From the NCBI RefSeq assembly GCF_011064285.1, contig NZ_CP049331.1, forward strand, positions 1,736,001 through 1,800,000: DNA of 64,000 nucleotides, read 5' to 3'. Source of the stretch: Vibrio ziniensis (GTDB taxonomy: Bacteria; Pseudomonadota; Gammaproteobacteria; Enterobacterales; Vibrionaceae). Under the pieces are notes generated by a model that saw nothing but the letters and a program-made list of their open reading frames with translations, was not told where the DNA came from and ran no database searches. Below are positions 55,330 to 64,000 of this stretch, piece by piece. The number at the start of each line of letters is the position of its first letter. Position 1 is the first letter of the stretch. Position numbers and translations under genes: made by a program.

Positions 55330-55387
55330 ATAAATGGGTTCTCATCATGAATTAAACTATGACTGAAAACTCATTATGACATCCAGA

Positions 55388-56647
55388 TTAAAACTCGTGG
55401 TCAGCGTTATCTGGGTTCAGATTGTCAATACCAATGATGGTAGCTGCACGTTCGATCGAAGCAGTTTGAGCGACTAGACCGGTAATCGCTTTGTTTACCA
55501 AAGCGTTACCTTCTGCGTTATCTGCCGCAATAAGCTGATCAAAATGTACGTTGTTTTTCTCAGCCGAAGTAACAAGCTTGCCAACTTCTGCGCGAGACGC
55601 TTCGAACTGCGCTAAGATATCTTTAGCGGCTGTAGAATCTTTTGCAGCGACTAGATCATTGATGCTTGGACCAGAGAGCTTAGAACCGTCAGCACGTGAG
55701 TATGAACCTGTGTAGATGTTGTAGATGCCTTGCTCGTTGAAGTAGTGCGAGTTGTGAGTGTTATCAGAGAAACAATCATGCTCATCTTCTGTAGAGTTAG
55801 CTTCCAGAGCCACTTTCATACGCTCACCAGCAAGTTCGCCAAGAGATAGTGAACCCATACCAAATAGCATCTTACGGATACCATTAGTAGCAGAATCAGC
55901 AAGAAGCTCTTGACGGTAGTTTCCTTTCTCTTCAGTAGACCACTGCTTCTCCATCCATTCTAAATCTTGAACAAGAAGCTGAACTGACGCTTTGAGATAC
56001 TGTGCGCGACGATCACAATTGCCGTTAGTACATGCAGCACCTTGAACATAGTCCGTATATGGACGAGCACCAGCGCCTGGGTTAGTACCGTTTAGATCTT
56101 GGCCCCAAAGAAGAAATTCGATTGCATGGTAACCAGAAGCAACGTTCGCTTCAGAGCCACCAACTTCATTTAAGCTAGCAATAAGCTCAGGGGTAATTGT
56201 TGATGCGTCGATCGCTGTCGCACCAATAGTAATAGATTTATTACCGATAATGTTTGCGCTTGCGCCTTCATTACCCAGTTCGTACTGGTAATCTGTAGCT
56301 ACATAGTCGATCAAGCCTTCATCTAAAGGCCAAGCGTTTAACTGCCCTTCCCAGTCATCAACTACAGCGTTACCAAAACGGAAAACTTCAGATTGTTGGT
56401 AAGGTACGCGTGCAGCTAACCAAGCTTTTTTAACATCATGGAGTTTTGCTTCTGATGGCGCAGATAGAAAAGCATCTACTGACTTTTCAAGCCCTTTTGC
56501 TGTAGATAATGAGTCAGCGAACACTGCATGTGCAATATCTGCATAATTTTCTACAACTTGTTGTTGGGTAACAGCGGCCATACTTGAAGTACTAGCTAGA
56601 GCAAAAGAAACGGCGATAGATTGGACTAAAAACGATTTCACTTTCAT
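55388..56647 (-). CDS. irpA: Imelysin/IrpA-like iron-regulated periplasmic protein
   Basis: 419 residues from ATG 56647, with AAGGATG upstream; an in-frame extension to 56704 crosses the operator and is not used. A Sec signal (SFALASTSSMAA) is followed by an imelysin domain with the GxHxxE motif in ASGYHAIEFLLWGQDLNG, two Cys-containing loops (GAACTNGNCDRR), and HDCFSDNTHNSHYF. Imelysin proteins (IrpA, EfeO/EfeM) are linked to iron acquisition and are repressed by iron. A Fur box lies 36-50 nt upstream. It is the first gene of a four-gene operon with the dihaem oxidoreductase, the second imelysin and DUF1513. Confidence 0.93.
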   Translation of the reverse strand: MKVKSFLVQSIAVSFALASTSSMAAVTQQQVVENYADIAHAVFADSLSTAKGLEKSVDAFLSAPSEAKLHDVKKAWLAARVPYQQSEVFRFGNAVVDDWEGQLNAWPLDEGLIDYVATDYQYELGNEGASANIIGNKSITIGATAIDASTITPELIASLNEVGGSEANVASGYHAIEFLLWGQDLNGTNPGAGARPYTDYVQGAACTNGNCDRRAQYLKASVQLLVQDLEWMEKQWSTEEKGNYRQELLADSATNGIRKMLFGMGSLSLGELAGERMKVALEANSTEDEHDCFSDNTHNSHYFNEQGIYNIYTGSYSRADGSKLSGPSINDLVAAKDSTAAKDILAQFEASRAEVGKLVTSAEKNNVHFDQLIAADNAEGNALVNKAITGLVAQTASIERAATIIGIDNLNPDNADHEF

Positions 56648-56682
56648 TAAAGCATCCTTGTTGAGCAATTTTATATTTGTAG

Positions 56683-56697
56683 TGCTAATTATTCTCA
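56683..56697 (-). promoter_or_regulatory. Fur box upstream of irpA
   Basis: On the minus strand TGAGAATAATTAGCA, which fits the 7-1-7 Fur pattern TGATAAT-N-ATTATCA with two mismatches. It is 36 nt before the irpA start and would cover the promoter. Iron repression of the four-gene operon is the expected outcome. Confidence 0.75.
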
Positions 56698-56754
56698 TTT
56701 GCACTATTAGTTACGCATAATACAAATTTACATTTCATTTGCAAGCTGTAACAA

Positions 56755-56782
56755 AAAAAACCTCACCAAAGTGAGGTTTTTT
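56755..56782 (-). terminator. Terminator of ribA
   Basis: 10-bp stem AAAACCTCAC/GTGAGGTTTT around CAAA, followed on the minus strand by TTTT. It is 47 nt past the ribA stop. Confidence 0.88.
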
Positions 56783-56807
56783 CATGCAAAAGTAACAATC
56801 AGTTATC

Positions 56808-56846
56808 GTTTTAAGTCATAACTTAGTGTCATAACTTTAAGTCATG
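56808..56846 (-). repeat. Three tandem 13-nt units at the ribA stop codon
   Basis: Units at 56808, 56821 and 56834 of 13 nt each. On the minus strand they read CATGACTTAAAGT, TATGACACTAAGT and TATGACTTAAAAC. The ribA stop (TGA) is in the second unit; the first encodes the last residues. Confidence 0.75.
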
Positions 56847-57425
56847 CTTTCCGTGTGAGACTTTCGCTTTCAAATAGTTTTCATTACCGGATTTAATATG
56901 AGCAGCCGTATTAACCACTTCAACGATTTCTATACCGTGATCTTTTAAATCTTTAACTTTTTTAGGATTATTAGTAATCAAACGAATTTTGCAAATCCCT
57001 AAGGCTTTCAACATTTGCGCCGCTTCTGTGAAATCGCGCAGGTCATCACCAAAACCTAAGTGATTATTTGCTTCATAGGTATTCATACCTTGGCTCTGTA
57101 GGCGATAGGCATCGATCTTATTGTAAAGCCCGATACCTCTACCCTCTTGGCGAAGATATAAAATGATTCCGCCAAACTCACCCATTTTTTCAATTGTTTC
57201 TTCAAGCTGCTCGCCACAATCGCATCGCGACGAATGAAAAACATCGCCTGTTAGACACTCGGAGTGCATACGAACTAATGGGACGTCTTGGGACTTATCA
57301 ACAGATTTGAAAATGACAGCAACATGCTCTTTATCTGTTTCTAATCCTTTAAAAGAAAGGATTTCAGCGTCAATGCTACTTTTTGCGCCGACTTTAAAGT
57401 CAACCCTGGCTCTTACTTCCGCCAT
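56829..57425 (-). CDS. ribA: GTP cyclohydrolase II
   Basis: 198 residues from ATG 57425, near the 196 of E. coli RibA; an in-frame TTG at 57446 adds seven residues without support. Zinc ligands are Cys57, Cys68 and Cys70 in [34 protein letters not shown] is the substrate loop. It opens GTP to 2,5-diamino-6-ribosylamino-4-pyrimidinone phosphate, the first step of riboflavin synthesis. No RFN-type FMN riboswitch is seen in the upstream 300 bases. The C-terminal codons lie in a 13-nt triplication. Confidence 0.95.
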   Translation of the reverse strand: MAEVRARVDFKVGAKSSIDAEILSFKGLETDKEHVAVIFKSVDKSQDVPLVRMHSECLTGDVFHSSRCDCGEQLEETIEKMGEFGGIILYLRQEGRGIGLYNKIDAYRLQSQGMNTYEANNHLGFGDDLRDFTEAAQMLKALGICKIRLITNNPKKVKDLKDHGIEIVEVVNTAAHIKSGNENYLKAKVSHGKHDLKL

Positions 57426-57733
57426 ATCTGTACTCACTTCACTCAAACTTACTTATGCATAGTTGTTAATAATTTATCTTCATTCACACAGAACAGGTTT
57501 ATCTTCTGTCGCTATGAGAATCTATGCATTCGAATACGTTAATCTTGTCATAACTATGGGGACTGACACCCAAGTTTTCAATAAAAAGATCATACTCCGT
57601 TTATCTGCTTAAGTAACCTTTAGAAATATCCTCCAAGAGAATCACTTAACAGATATTGTTATAGTATAACAATTTAAAAAAACGGCAATAAAAAACCCAG
57701 CTGTTTGCGCTGGGTGAAAAGCATTAGACTGAC
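57426..57733 (-). other. Intergenic region upstream of ribA
   Basis: About 300 bases with no gene. It should hold the ribA promoter. I looked for an FMN riboswitch and found no matching conserved core. At its right side lies the terminator of the 55-aa gene (57690-57715). Confidence 0.4.
57690..57715 (-). terminator. Terminator of the 55-aa gene
   Basis: 7-bp stem ACCCAGC/GCTGGGT with a 7-nt loop, then TTTTTT on the minus strand. It begins 19 nt past the stop. Confidence 0.8.
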
Positions 57734-57901
57734 TTAGCTATTTTGAGCTTTCTTCCACATAGTGAAGTCAATCCAAATTTGTTCTAGCTCCTTCAACTCT
57801 TCTGCGGTTAATAGAGATAACGTCGATTTAGACTGAGTTGAAGTATATGGCTGCAGAGAACTAATTTGTTCATGAAACGCTTCTTTCAATTTATAAATCA
57901 T
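57734..57901 (-). CDS. Small hypothetical protein (55 aa)
   Basis: ATG 57901 to TAA 57734, 55 codons. The product opens MIYKLKEAFHEQISSLQPYT and ends LTAEELKELEQIWIDFTMWKKAQNS. It has a helical acidic segment (AEELKELEQIW), no signal peptide and no membrane segment. Support comes from real-looking composition, a possible GGA-type ribosome site about 8 nt upstream, and a dedicated terminator just after the stop. The function is unknown. It is easily missed by length cut-offs. Confidence 0.7.
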   Translation of the reverse strand: MIYKLKEAFHEQISSLQPYTSTQSKSTLSLLTAEELKELEQIWIDFTMWKKAQNS

Positions 57902-58263
57902 CAGTTGGTCCACTGCCTCAATCCATTAATAAGCATTAATTCTCAAAAATAATACCATTTAAAATTCAATTTTGTGACAAAAAACAAATTAATGGAACGA
58001 TTATCACACTTTACATTTGATTTTTTTGATATTTATTTTGATCAATTTTCTGTCTATAGATCAATTATCTTACTGTAGTGATCACCAATTTTTGAATAAA
58101 ACATTACAACTTCTATTTAGCCAAAATTCGCATTTCAACACTTCTAATATAGAGATACTTTCTCTCTATATATTATTAATGCCTAATATAACAATCACCA
58201 TTTAAATTTAAAAATATTGGACGTTTTAATGAAATTGAATAAACCTTATTAGAGTTTCAGGAT
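57902..58263. other. AT-rich intergenic region between the 55-aa gene and gyrA
   Basis: About 360 bases, very AT-rich. It includes the promoter of the 55-aa gene. A rightward frame at 58017-58205 (62 codons) is low-complexity hydrophobic and has no ribosome site, so it is not called. No RNA gene was recognised. Confidence 0.4.
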
Positions 58264-58294
58264 AAAAAAAGCCGAGTATCAAATACTCGGCCTT
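58264..58294 (-). terminator. Terminator of gyrA
   Basis: 9-bp stem GCCGAGTAT/ATACTCGGC with a 3-nt loop, followed on the minus strand by a seven-T run. It is 18-48 nt past the gyrA stop. Confidence 0.9.
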
Positions 58295-58311
58295 TTAATA
58301 TCAACGATTAA

Positions 58312-60951
58312 TTATTCTGAATCACTTTCGCTATCTGACTCAGAATGGTCTGTATCTAAGGAACCCGTTGCTTCTACTGCACTTTCAATCTCAGCACCTT
58401 CTTCTCCTTCAGGAAATTCAGATTCTTCGATTTCTTCAATGCGTTGTAGACCAACAACTTTCTCATCTTCCGCTGTACGAATAAGCGTTACACCTTGAGT
58501 GTTACGGCCAACTTGGCTCACCTCAGCAACACGAGTACGTACTAGCGTACCTGCGTTAGTGATCATCATGAACTCGTCGCCTTCTTCTACTTGTACCGCA
58601 CCGATAACTAGACCGTTACGTTCAGAGACCTTAATAGATACAACACCTTGTGTTGCACGGCTCTTCGCTGGGTACTCGCTTAGCACTGTACGCTTACCGT
58701 AACCATTTTCTGTTACTGTCAGTACATCACCGTCAGTCTTAGGTACGATTAGAGAAACGATTTGGTCATTACCATTCAGTTTCATACCGCGAACACCAGC
58801 CGCTGTACGTCCCATCGCACGAACTTGTTGCTCGTTGAAGCGAACAACTTTACCCGATTGAGAGAACAACATAATGTCGTTATCGCCGTCAGTAATATCA
58901 ACACCGATCAGTGAATCTTCATCACGTAGGTTCAGAGCAATCAAACCATTAGCACGTACGTTGGCAAATTGATCAAGAGAAGTCTTCTTAACCGTACCAT
59001 CACCTGTTGCCATGAAGATGAACTTATCTTCACTGAACTCGGTTACAGGTAGAATCGCAGTAATACGTTCGTTTTCTTCTAGAGGTAGCAAGTTAACAAT
59101 TGGCTTACCACGAGCGGTACGGCTCGCTAATGGCAATTGATATGTCTTCAGACGGTATGTCTTACCACGCGTAGAGAAACATAGAATATTGTCATGAGTA
59201 TTCGCGACAAGCAGACGCTCGATATAATCTTCGTCTTTCATGCGAGTTGCACTCTTACCGCGGCCACCACGGCGTTGAGACTCGTAATCACTTAGAAGCT
59301 GGTACTTTACGTAACCTTCATGAGACAGCGTTACAACCACATCTTCACGAGCAATAAGTTCTTCCATGTCGATATCATGGCTAGCTGCTGTGATTTCAGT
59401 ACGACGAGCGTCACCAAAACCATCGCGAACCGCTTCTAATTCTTCACGGATAACTTCCATCAAACGTTCAGTGCTGCCAAGAATATGCAGTAGTTCTGCA
59501 ATTTCTTCTAGAAGCTGTTTGTATTCATCAAGAATCTTCTCATGTTCTAGACCCGTTAAACGGTGTAAACGCAGTTCTAGAATCGCTTGAGCTTGTTGCT
59601 CTGTTAAGAAATATTGACCGTCACGAATACCGTATTGTGCTTCTAGCCACTCTGGACGAGCCGCATCAGTACCTGCGCGCTCAAGCATTGCAGCGACATT
59701 ACCGAGATCCCAGCCACGTGAAATCAAACCAGTTTTTGCTTCTGCTGGCGTTGGTGCTTTACGAATCAGGTCAATGATGTCATCGATATTAGCAAGTGCA
59801 AGCGCCAAACCTTCAAGGATATGAGCACGTTCACGAGCCTTGCGTAATTCGAAAATAGTACGACGAGTAACCACTTCACGACGGTGGTCAACGAAGCACT
59901 TAATCATCTCTTTCAGGTTAAACAGTTTTGGCTGACCGTGTTCAAGGGCAACCATGTTAATACCGAAAGTGGTTTGAAGTTGAGTGTTAGCGTAAAGGTT
60001 GTTCAGAACAACTTCACCAACTGCGTCACGCTTACATTCAATAACGATACGCATACCATCTTTATCAGATTCGTCGCGTAGTGCACTGATGCCTTCAACT
60101 TTTTTGTCTTTTACAAGTTCTGCAATTTTCTCAATCAAGCGAGCTTTGTTCACTTGATATGGAATTTCAGAAACGATGATCGTTTCTTTGCCGCTCTTAT
60201 CAGCTTCAATTTCAGCTTTAGAACGCATGTAAACTTTACCGCGACCAGTCTTATAGGCATCGATGATACCTTTACGACCACTGATCAATGCTGCGGTTGG
60301 GAAGTCAGGGCCAGGGATGTAGTCCATCAGCTCATCGATCGTAATGTCTTCATTGTCGATGAAAGCCAAACATCCATTCACAACTTCAGTTAAGTTATGT
60401 GGCGGAATATTAGTAGCCATACCTACTGCGATGCCTGACGCACCATTTACAAGTAAGTTAGGAACTTTTGTTGGCAGTACCGCAGGGATCTGCTCAGTAC
60501 CGTCGTAGTTATCTACGTAATCTACCGTTTCTTTATCTAAGTCAGCCAACAATTCATGGGCGATTTTAGCCATACGCACTTCGGTATAACGCATCGCCGC
60601 AGCTGAGTCGCCATCAATAGAACCGAAGTTACCCTGGCCATCCGCTAGCATATAGCGAAGTGAGAACGGCTGCGCCATACGTACGATAGTGTCGTATACA
60701 GCACTGTCACCATGCGGGTGATATTTACCGATTACGTCACCTACCACACGGGCAGATTTTTTATATGGTTTGTTCCAATCGTTGCCCAACACGTTCATTG
60801 CAAATAGAACGCGGCGGTGTACTGGTTTTAGACCATCACGCACATCAGGAAGAGCACGACCAACGATAACTGACATCGCATAGTCTAAGTATGAACCTCG
60901 AAGCTCATCTTCAATGTTTACGGGCGTGATCTCTTTAGCTAGATCGCTCAT
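58312..60951 (-). CDS. gyrA: DNA gyrase subunit A
   Basis: 879 residues. Catalytic Tyr122 is in [10 protein letters not shown]. The quinolone-resistance-determining region is wild type at the two main positions: Ser83 and Asp87 in [10 protein letters not shown]. The C-terminal domain carries the GyrA box QRRGGRGKS and six beta-pinwheel repeats, and the tail is acidic ([13 protein letters not shown]). GyrA cuts and rejoins DNA in the A2B2 gyrase that introduces negative supercoils. It starts 371 nt from ubiG, which is divergent, as in E. coli. Confidence 0.97.
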   Translation of the reverse strand: MSDLAKEITPVNIEDELRGSYLDYAMSVIVGRALPDVRDGLKPVHRRVLFAMNVLGNDWNKPYKKSARVVGDVIGKYHPHGDSAVYDTIVRMAQPFSLRYMLADGQGNFGSIDGDSAAAMRYTEVRMAKIAHELLADLDKETVDYVDNYDGTEQIPAVLPTKVPNLLVNGASGIAVGMATNIPPHNLTEVVNGCLAFIDNEDITIDELMDYIPGPDFPTAALISGRKGIIDAYKTGRGKVYMRSKAEIEADKSGKETIIVSEIPYQVNKARLIEKIAELVKDKKVEGISALRDESDKDGMRIVIECKRDAVGEVVLNNLYANTQLQTTFGINMVALEHGQPKLFNLKEMIKCFVDHRREVVTRRTIFELRKARERAHILEGLALALANIDDIIDLIRKAPTPAEAKTGLISRGWDLGNVAAMLERAGTDAARPEWLEAQYGIRDGQYFLTEQQAQAILELRLHRLTGLEHEKILDEYKQLLEEIAELLHILGSTERLMEVIREELEAVRDGFGDARRTEITAASHDIDMEELIAREDVVVTLSHEGYVKYQLLSDYESQRRGGRGKSATRMKDEDYIERLLVANTHDNILCFSTRGKTYRLKTYQLPLASRTARGKPIVNLLPLEENERITAILPVTEFSEDKFIFMATGDGTVKKTSLDQFANVRANGLIALNLRDEDSLIGVDITDGDNDIMLFSQSGKVVRFNEQQVRAMGRTAAGVRGMKLNGNDQIVSLIVPKTDGDVLTVTENGYGKRTVLSEYPAKSRATQGVVSIKVSERNGLVIGAVQVEEGDEFMMITNAGTLVRTRVAEVSQVGRNTQGVTLIRTAEDEKVVGLQRIEEIEESEFPEGEEGAEIESAVEATGSLDTDHSESDSESDSE

Positions 60952-61321
60952 AGAGCCTATATCCCTCTATAGTTTGATCGGTATATCCAGACAGTGAGCT
61001 ATTACTATAAATAAGCCTAATAGACACTGTTTTCCAATTTCCAGATATTATTGATACTTATAAGGTGAAAAAATATAACACAACTTATTACGGTTCGGCA
61101 TAACTTTCATTGCCCTTTTATCAGGTTGTGATGTTTGTTGCTTGTTATATGTCGAGAAATTACACACTTCGCCCATATCCAACTGATAAATGGTTAATTT
61201 TTGTCCACATATTTACTAAACAATCAATTCTTTACTAAACAAACTGAGAACACTGGTTTGATTTACTCAGGACGTTATAATGCCTACGTAACCACGGATG
61301 AGTATTAAAGGCAAATTCAAT
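60952..61321. promoter_or_regulatory. Divergent gyrA/ubiG promoter region
   Basis: 370 bases with no gene. The region feeds the leftward gyrA and rightward ubiG transcripts. TTGTCCACA at 61201-61209 is one base off a DnaA box. No other clear operator was seen. Confidence 0.45.
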
Positions 61322-62035
61322 ATGACGATAACTCAAAATCAAAACGTCGACCCTAACGAAATAAAAAAATTTGAGGACATGGCCTCTCGTTGGTGGGATC
61401 TCGATGGCGAATTTAAACCTCTTCATCAAATTAACCCTCTTCGTCTGGATTACGTGCTCGACAAAGCCGACGGCCTTTTTGGCAAAAAAGTTCTAGATGT
61501 TGGCTGCGGTGGAGGTATTCTAGCCGAAAGCATGGCAAGAGAAGGTGCAGACGTCACTGGCCTAGATATGGGTAAAGAACCTTTAGAAGTCGCTCGTCTT
61601 CACGCACTGGAAACCGGTACTAAGCTCACTTATATACAAAGCACGATAGAAGACCACGCTAAAGCGAACCCTCAAACATACGATGTAGTGACTTGTATGG
61701 AAATGCTGGAACACGTTCCGAACCCGCTTTCTGTTATTAAGTCTTGTGAAGCATTAGTGAAGCCAAACGGTCACGTTTTTTTCTCTACGCTTAACCGTAA
61801 CTTTAAATCTTATCTGTTTGCTATTGTTGGCGCAGAGAAGTTGATGAAAATCGTACCGGCAGGCACTCACGACCATGAGAAATTTATTCGTCCTTCTGAA
61901 TTACTAAAGATGGTCGACCAAACACACCTTAAAGAGCAAGGTATTACAGGCCTACTCTACAACCCTCTGACAGATACTTATCGCTTAGGTAAAAATGTGG
62001 ATGTGAACTACATTGTACACACTCGCCTATTCTAA
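61322..62035 (+). CDS. ubiG: Ubiquinone biosynthesis O-methyltransferase UbiG
   Basis: 237 residues from ATG 61322; an earlier in-frame ATG at 61298 would add eight unconserved residues. SAM-binding motif I is [20 protein letters not shown]. The UbiG-specific opening [28 protein letters not shown] and the region [39 protein letters not shown] are clear. It performs both O-methylations of ubiquinone synthesis at the inner membrane. AAAGG lies 10 nt before the start. A terminator follows. Confidence 0.96.
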   Translation: MTITQNQNVDPNEIKKFEDMASRWWDLDGEFKPLHQINPLRLDYVLDKADGLFGKKVLDVGCGGGILAESMAREGADVTGLDMGKEPLEVARLHALETGTKLTYIQSTIEDHAKANPQTYDVVTCMEMLEHVPNPLSVIKSCEALVKPNGHVFFSTLNRNFKSYLFAIVGAEKLMKIVPAGTHDHEKFIRPSELLKMVDQTHLKEQGITGLLYNPLTDTYRLGKNVDVNYIVHTRLF

Positions 62036-62050
62036 TTATCTCATCCTAAA

Positions 62051-62078
62051 TTTGAGGGTTTTGACCCTCAATTTTTTC
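62051..62078 (+). terminator. Terminator of ubiG
   Basis: 8-bp stem TTGAGGGT/ACCCTCAA with a TTTG loop, then six T residues. It is 16 nt past the stop. Confidence 0.88.
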
Positions 62079-62287
62079 AATAAAATTTTCATTTTTATGC
62101 ACATTTTTCGTGCATTCTGTTCCATTTTGATTCAACGAAAATTGATAGAAATTTTTGACAAAAGATCAAGGAAATTTTTTTTTGATCGGTTATGAATAAA
62201 CCAATCTTGAAAGCTCGATTTTTTACAATCAACTCTGTTCTTAGATCATCAGTTAGTGGCTACTAACGTTTTTTTTCATTTTCCAAG

Positions 62288-62296
62288 TTATCCACA
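62288..62296 (+). promoter_or_regulatory. DnaA box
   Basis: TTATCCACA, a perfect match to the strong DnaA box. It is about 70 nt before the first NrdR box and about 194 nt before the nrdA start, similar to the DnaA control of E. coli nrdAB. Confidence 0.65.
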
Positions 62297-62366
62297 AAGT
62301 TTCCCCTAAACTGTAACTTGCAATAAAGGGGTTATAGCACTATGTTGTAACTCGAACACTGATGCA

Positions 62367-62403
62367 CCCCTATATGTAGTGTCTAGGCCACTACATATAG
62401 GCA
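62367..62403. promoter_or_regulatory. Paired NrdR boxes
   Basis: Box 1 (62367-62382) contains CTATATGTAGTGT and box 2 (62388-62403) contains CCACTACATATAG; each fits the NrdR consensus acaCTATATaTAGtgt. The centres are 21 nt apart, two helical turns. The pair also forms a perfect 13-bp inverted repeat (CCTATATGTAGTG/CACTACATATAGG) with a 7-nt gap. Repression of nrdA by the ATP/dATP-sensing NrdR is expected. Confidence 0.8.
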
Positions 62404-62489
62404 GAGCATAATCACAAAACCGTCAATAATTTTACAAGAATTACATAAAAAAACGGTTTTTATCAGTTTTGTTAGGGAAATGAAGCAGA

Positions 62490-64000
62490 ATGAACCAACA
62501 ACTCACTGTCACTAAACGTGATGGCCGCAAAGAAACTATCGATCTGGACAAGATCCACCGAGTGATCACATGGGCAGCTGAAGGTCTGCAAAATGTTTCT
62601 GTATCACAAGTGGAACTTAGAGCTCACATCCAGTTCTACGATGGCATTACCACATCAGACATCCATGAAACCATTATCAAGTCAGCAGCCGATCTGATCT
62701 CTGAAGAGAGCCCAGACTACCAATATCTGGCTGCGCGATTAGCGGTTTTCCATTTACGCAAAAAAGCTTACGGCCAATATGAGCCACCAACGCTGTTAGA
62801 ACACGTTTCTTCTATGGTTGAAAAAGGCAAATACGATAAGCACCTGATGGAAGATTACACACGTGAGGATTTCATTAAGCTAGACAGCTTCATCGATCAC
62901 CGTCGTGACCTAAACTTCTCTTATGCTGCAGTTAAACAGCTTGAAGGCAAGTACTTTGTACAAAACCGCGTGACAGGCCAAATTTATGAGAGTGCTCAGT
63001 TCCTATACATTCTTGTAGCGGCATGTTTGTTTGCAAAATACCCGAAAGAAACTCGTTTGGACTACATCAAGCGTTTCTATGATGCGACTTCAACATTCAA
63101 GATTTCTCTACCTACACCGATCATGTCTGGTGTACGTACTCCTACCCGTCAGTTCAGTTCATGTGTACTGATCGAGTGTGGTGATAGCCTAGATTCTATT
63201 AACGCAACGGCAAGCTCGATTGTTCGTTACGTTTCACAGCGTGCTGGTATTGGTATCAACGCAGGTCGTATTCGTGCATTGGGTTCAGAAATCCGCGGCG
63301 GCGAAGCTTTCCACACAGGTTGTATTCCATTCTATAAATACTTCCAAACAGCAGTTAAATGTTGTTCTCAAGGTGGTGTTCGTGGCGGTGCAGCAACTGT
63401 TTTCTACCCTCTTTGGCACGGCGAAGCTCAATCACTATTAGTTCTAAAGAACAACCGTGGTGTTGAAGAAAACCGCGTTCGTCATATGGACTATGGCGTT
63501 CAGCTAAACAAACTGATGTACCAACGTTTAGTTGAAGGTGGAAACATTACTCTGTTCTCTCCTTCTGACGTACCAGGGCTTTATGATGCGTTCTTCCAAG
63601 ATCAAGAAGAGTTCGAACGTTTATACGTAAAATACGAGAACGATTCTTCAATTAAGAAGACAACGGTTAAAGCTCTAGAAATGTTTACGCTGTTAATGCA
63701 AGAACGTGCTTCAACAGGCCGTATTTACATTCAAAACGTTGACCACTGTAATACTCACAGCCCATTTGATGCAGCTGTGGCGCCTGTACGTCAGTCAAAC
63801 TTATGTTTGGAAATTGCACTACCGACTAAACCTTTAACAAACGTTGAAGATGACAACGGCGAAATCGCGCTTTGCACTCTTTCTGCATTCAACCTAGGTT
63901 CGATTGAACACCTAGATGATTTTGAAGAGTTAGCTGACCTAGTTGTTCGTGCTCTTGATGCCCTATTGGATTATCAAGACTACCCGCTTCCAGCAGCGTA
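62490..64000 (+). CDS. nrdA: Ribonucleoside-diphosphate reductase 1 alpha subunit (5' part)
   Basis: About 503 residues are visible before the right edge; the full protein should be about 760. The N-terminal ATP-cone (VTKRDGRKETIDLDKIHRVITWAAEGLQN) senses ATP and dATP. The catalytic barrel begins with PTPIMSGVRTPTRQFSSCVLIECGDS, whose Cys is one of the redox-active pair. NCNTHSPFD-like sequence and QSNLCLEIALPT with the radical-site Cys also appear. The class Ia enzyme makes dNDPs with NrdB, which should follow. ATG 62490 is preceded by a purine-rich GAAGCAGA. Confidence 0.95.
   Translation, partial: MNQQLTVTKRDGRKETIDLDKIHRVITWAAEGLQNVSVSQVELRAHIQFYDGITTSDIHETIIKSAADLISEESPDYQYLAARLAVFHLRKKAYGQYEPPTLLEHVSSMVEKGKYDKHLMEDYTREDFIKLDSFIDHRRDLNFSYAAVKQLEGKYFVQNRVTGQIYESAQFLYILVAACLFAKYPKETRLDYIKRFYDATSTFKISLPTPIMSGVRTPTRQFSSCVLIECGDSLDSINATASSIVRYVSQRAGIGINAGRIRALGSEIRGGEAFHTGCIPFYKYFQTAVKCCSQGGVRGGAATVFYPLWHGEAQSLLVLKNNRGVEENRVRHMDYGVQLNKLMYQRLVEGGNITLFSPSDVPGLYDAFFQDQEEFERLYVKYENDSSIKKTTVKALEMFTLLMQERASTGRIYIQNVDHCNTHSPFDAAVAPVRQSNLCLEIALPTKPLTNVEDDNGEIALCTLSAFNLGSIEHLDDFEELADLVVRALDALLDYQDYPLPAA

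Larger units (their letters stand above)
62079..62489 (+). promoter_or_regulatory. nrdA control region
   Basis: 411 bases with no gene. It contains a perfect DnaA box and two NrdR boxes (listed separately), with an AT-rich stretch upstream that may bind nucleoid proteins. The leader between the second NrdR box and the start is about 86 nt. Confidence 0.65.

Noticed and set aside
57426..57733. Possible FMN riboswitch upstream of ribA
   Set aside because: GTCCCCA-like bases are present once, but the paired conserved arms of the RFN element are absent.
58017..58205. 62-codon rightward frame upstream of gyrA
   Set aside because: Low-complexity hydrophobic product, no ribosome site, in AT-rich sequence; likely chance.
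58312..60951. Quinolone resistance changes in gyrA
   Set aside because: Ser83 and Asp87 are the sensitive-type residues.
61201..61209. DnaA box between gyrA and ubiG
   Set aside because: TTGTCCACA differs from the consensus by one base and is single, so it was not called as a functional site.
1..64000. Search for mobile elements, integrons, CRISPR arrays, tRNA or rRNA genes
   Set aside because: No transposase, integrase, att-like repeats, spaced repeats or tRNA-like folds were recognised by eye; a tRNA scan was not possible.

Overview
The window looks like a stretch of the main chromosome of a Vibrio species. The AT-leaning composition, the protein sequences and the gene order (tyrR, fumA, pabB, sdaC/sdaA, queD, asnS, aspC, cosR, irpA, ribA, gyrA, ubiG, nrdA) all fit Vibrionaceae. 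From memory, the same order occurs on Vibrio cholerae chromosome 1; this was not checked. No insertion sequence, prophage, integron, CRISPR array, rRNA or tRNA was seen. The region is a housekeeping backbone with accessory transport, signalling and iron modules.

Layout. 1-7.1 kb: the 5' part of an HD-GYP response regulator runs off the left edge. It is followed by a Nudix hydrolase, a small orphan gene, a SET-type sugar efflux pump, a DUF4242 protein and a three-gene operon of SLC13 anion transporter, cNMP-sensor histidine kinase and receiver-only regulator. 7.3-13.3 kb: ycjX-ycjF, then tyrR, a GNAT acetyltransferase, an HD hydrolase and a DUF2947-like gene, all leftward. 13.4-20.2 kb: class I fumarase, pabB, nudL, and the serine uptake and deamination pair sdaC-sdaA. 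20.4-25 kb: a MacA-MacB-outer membrane factor efflux operon. 25-29.7 kb: LysR regulator and fdhD, divergent from a YdeP/FdhF-type molybdoenzyme across an intergenic region with two perfect FNR boxes.

29.8-41.7 kb: queD, a chemoreceptor with a periplasmic CxxCH haem motif, asnS, a small gene, aspC, a small outer membrane protein, a cNMP/CBS/DUF294 protein with its exonuclease partner, and a BCCT osmolyte transporter divergent from its likely regulator cosR. 41.7-47 kb: a TRAP transporter for an organic acid (DctP, DctQ, DctM) followed by a Cache-domain histidine kinase and NarL-type regulator that probably control it. 47.3-51.7 kb: a basic winged-helix-like protein, a DUF2982-like protein, and the envelope cluster ycbL-mepK-ldtD. 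51.7-56.7 kb: a probably Fur-controlled operon of two imelysins, a dihaem oxidoreductase and a Tat-exported DUF1513 protein. 56.8-64 kb: ribA, a 55-codon orphan gene, gyrA, ubiG and the start of nrdA, which runs off the right edge behind a paired NrdR operator and a DnaA box.

The most notable signals are the haem-motif chemoreceptor, the Fur-boxed imelysin/dihaem operon whose two imelysins differ at the metal-site motif, the SLC13-kinase-regulator operon, the paired FNR and NrdR operators, and three short tandem triplications (13, 19 and 20 nt units) that each straddle a start or stop codon.
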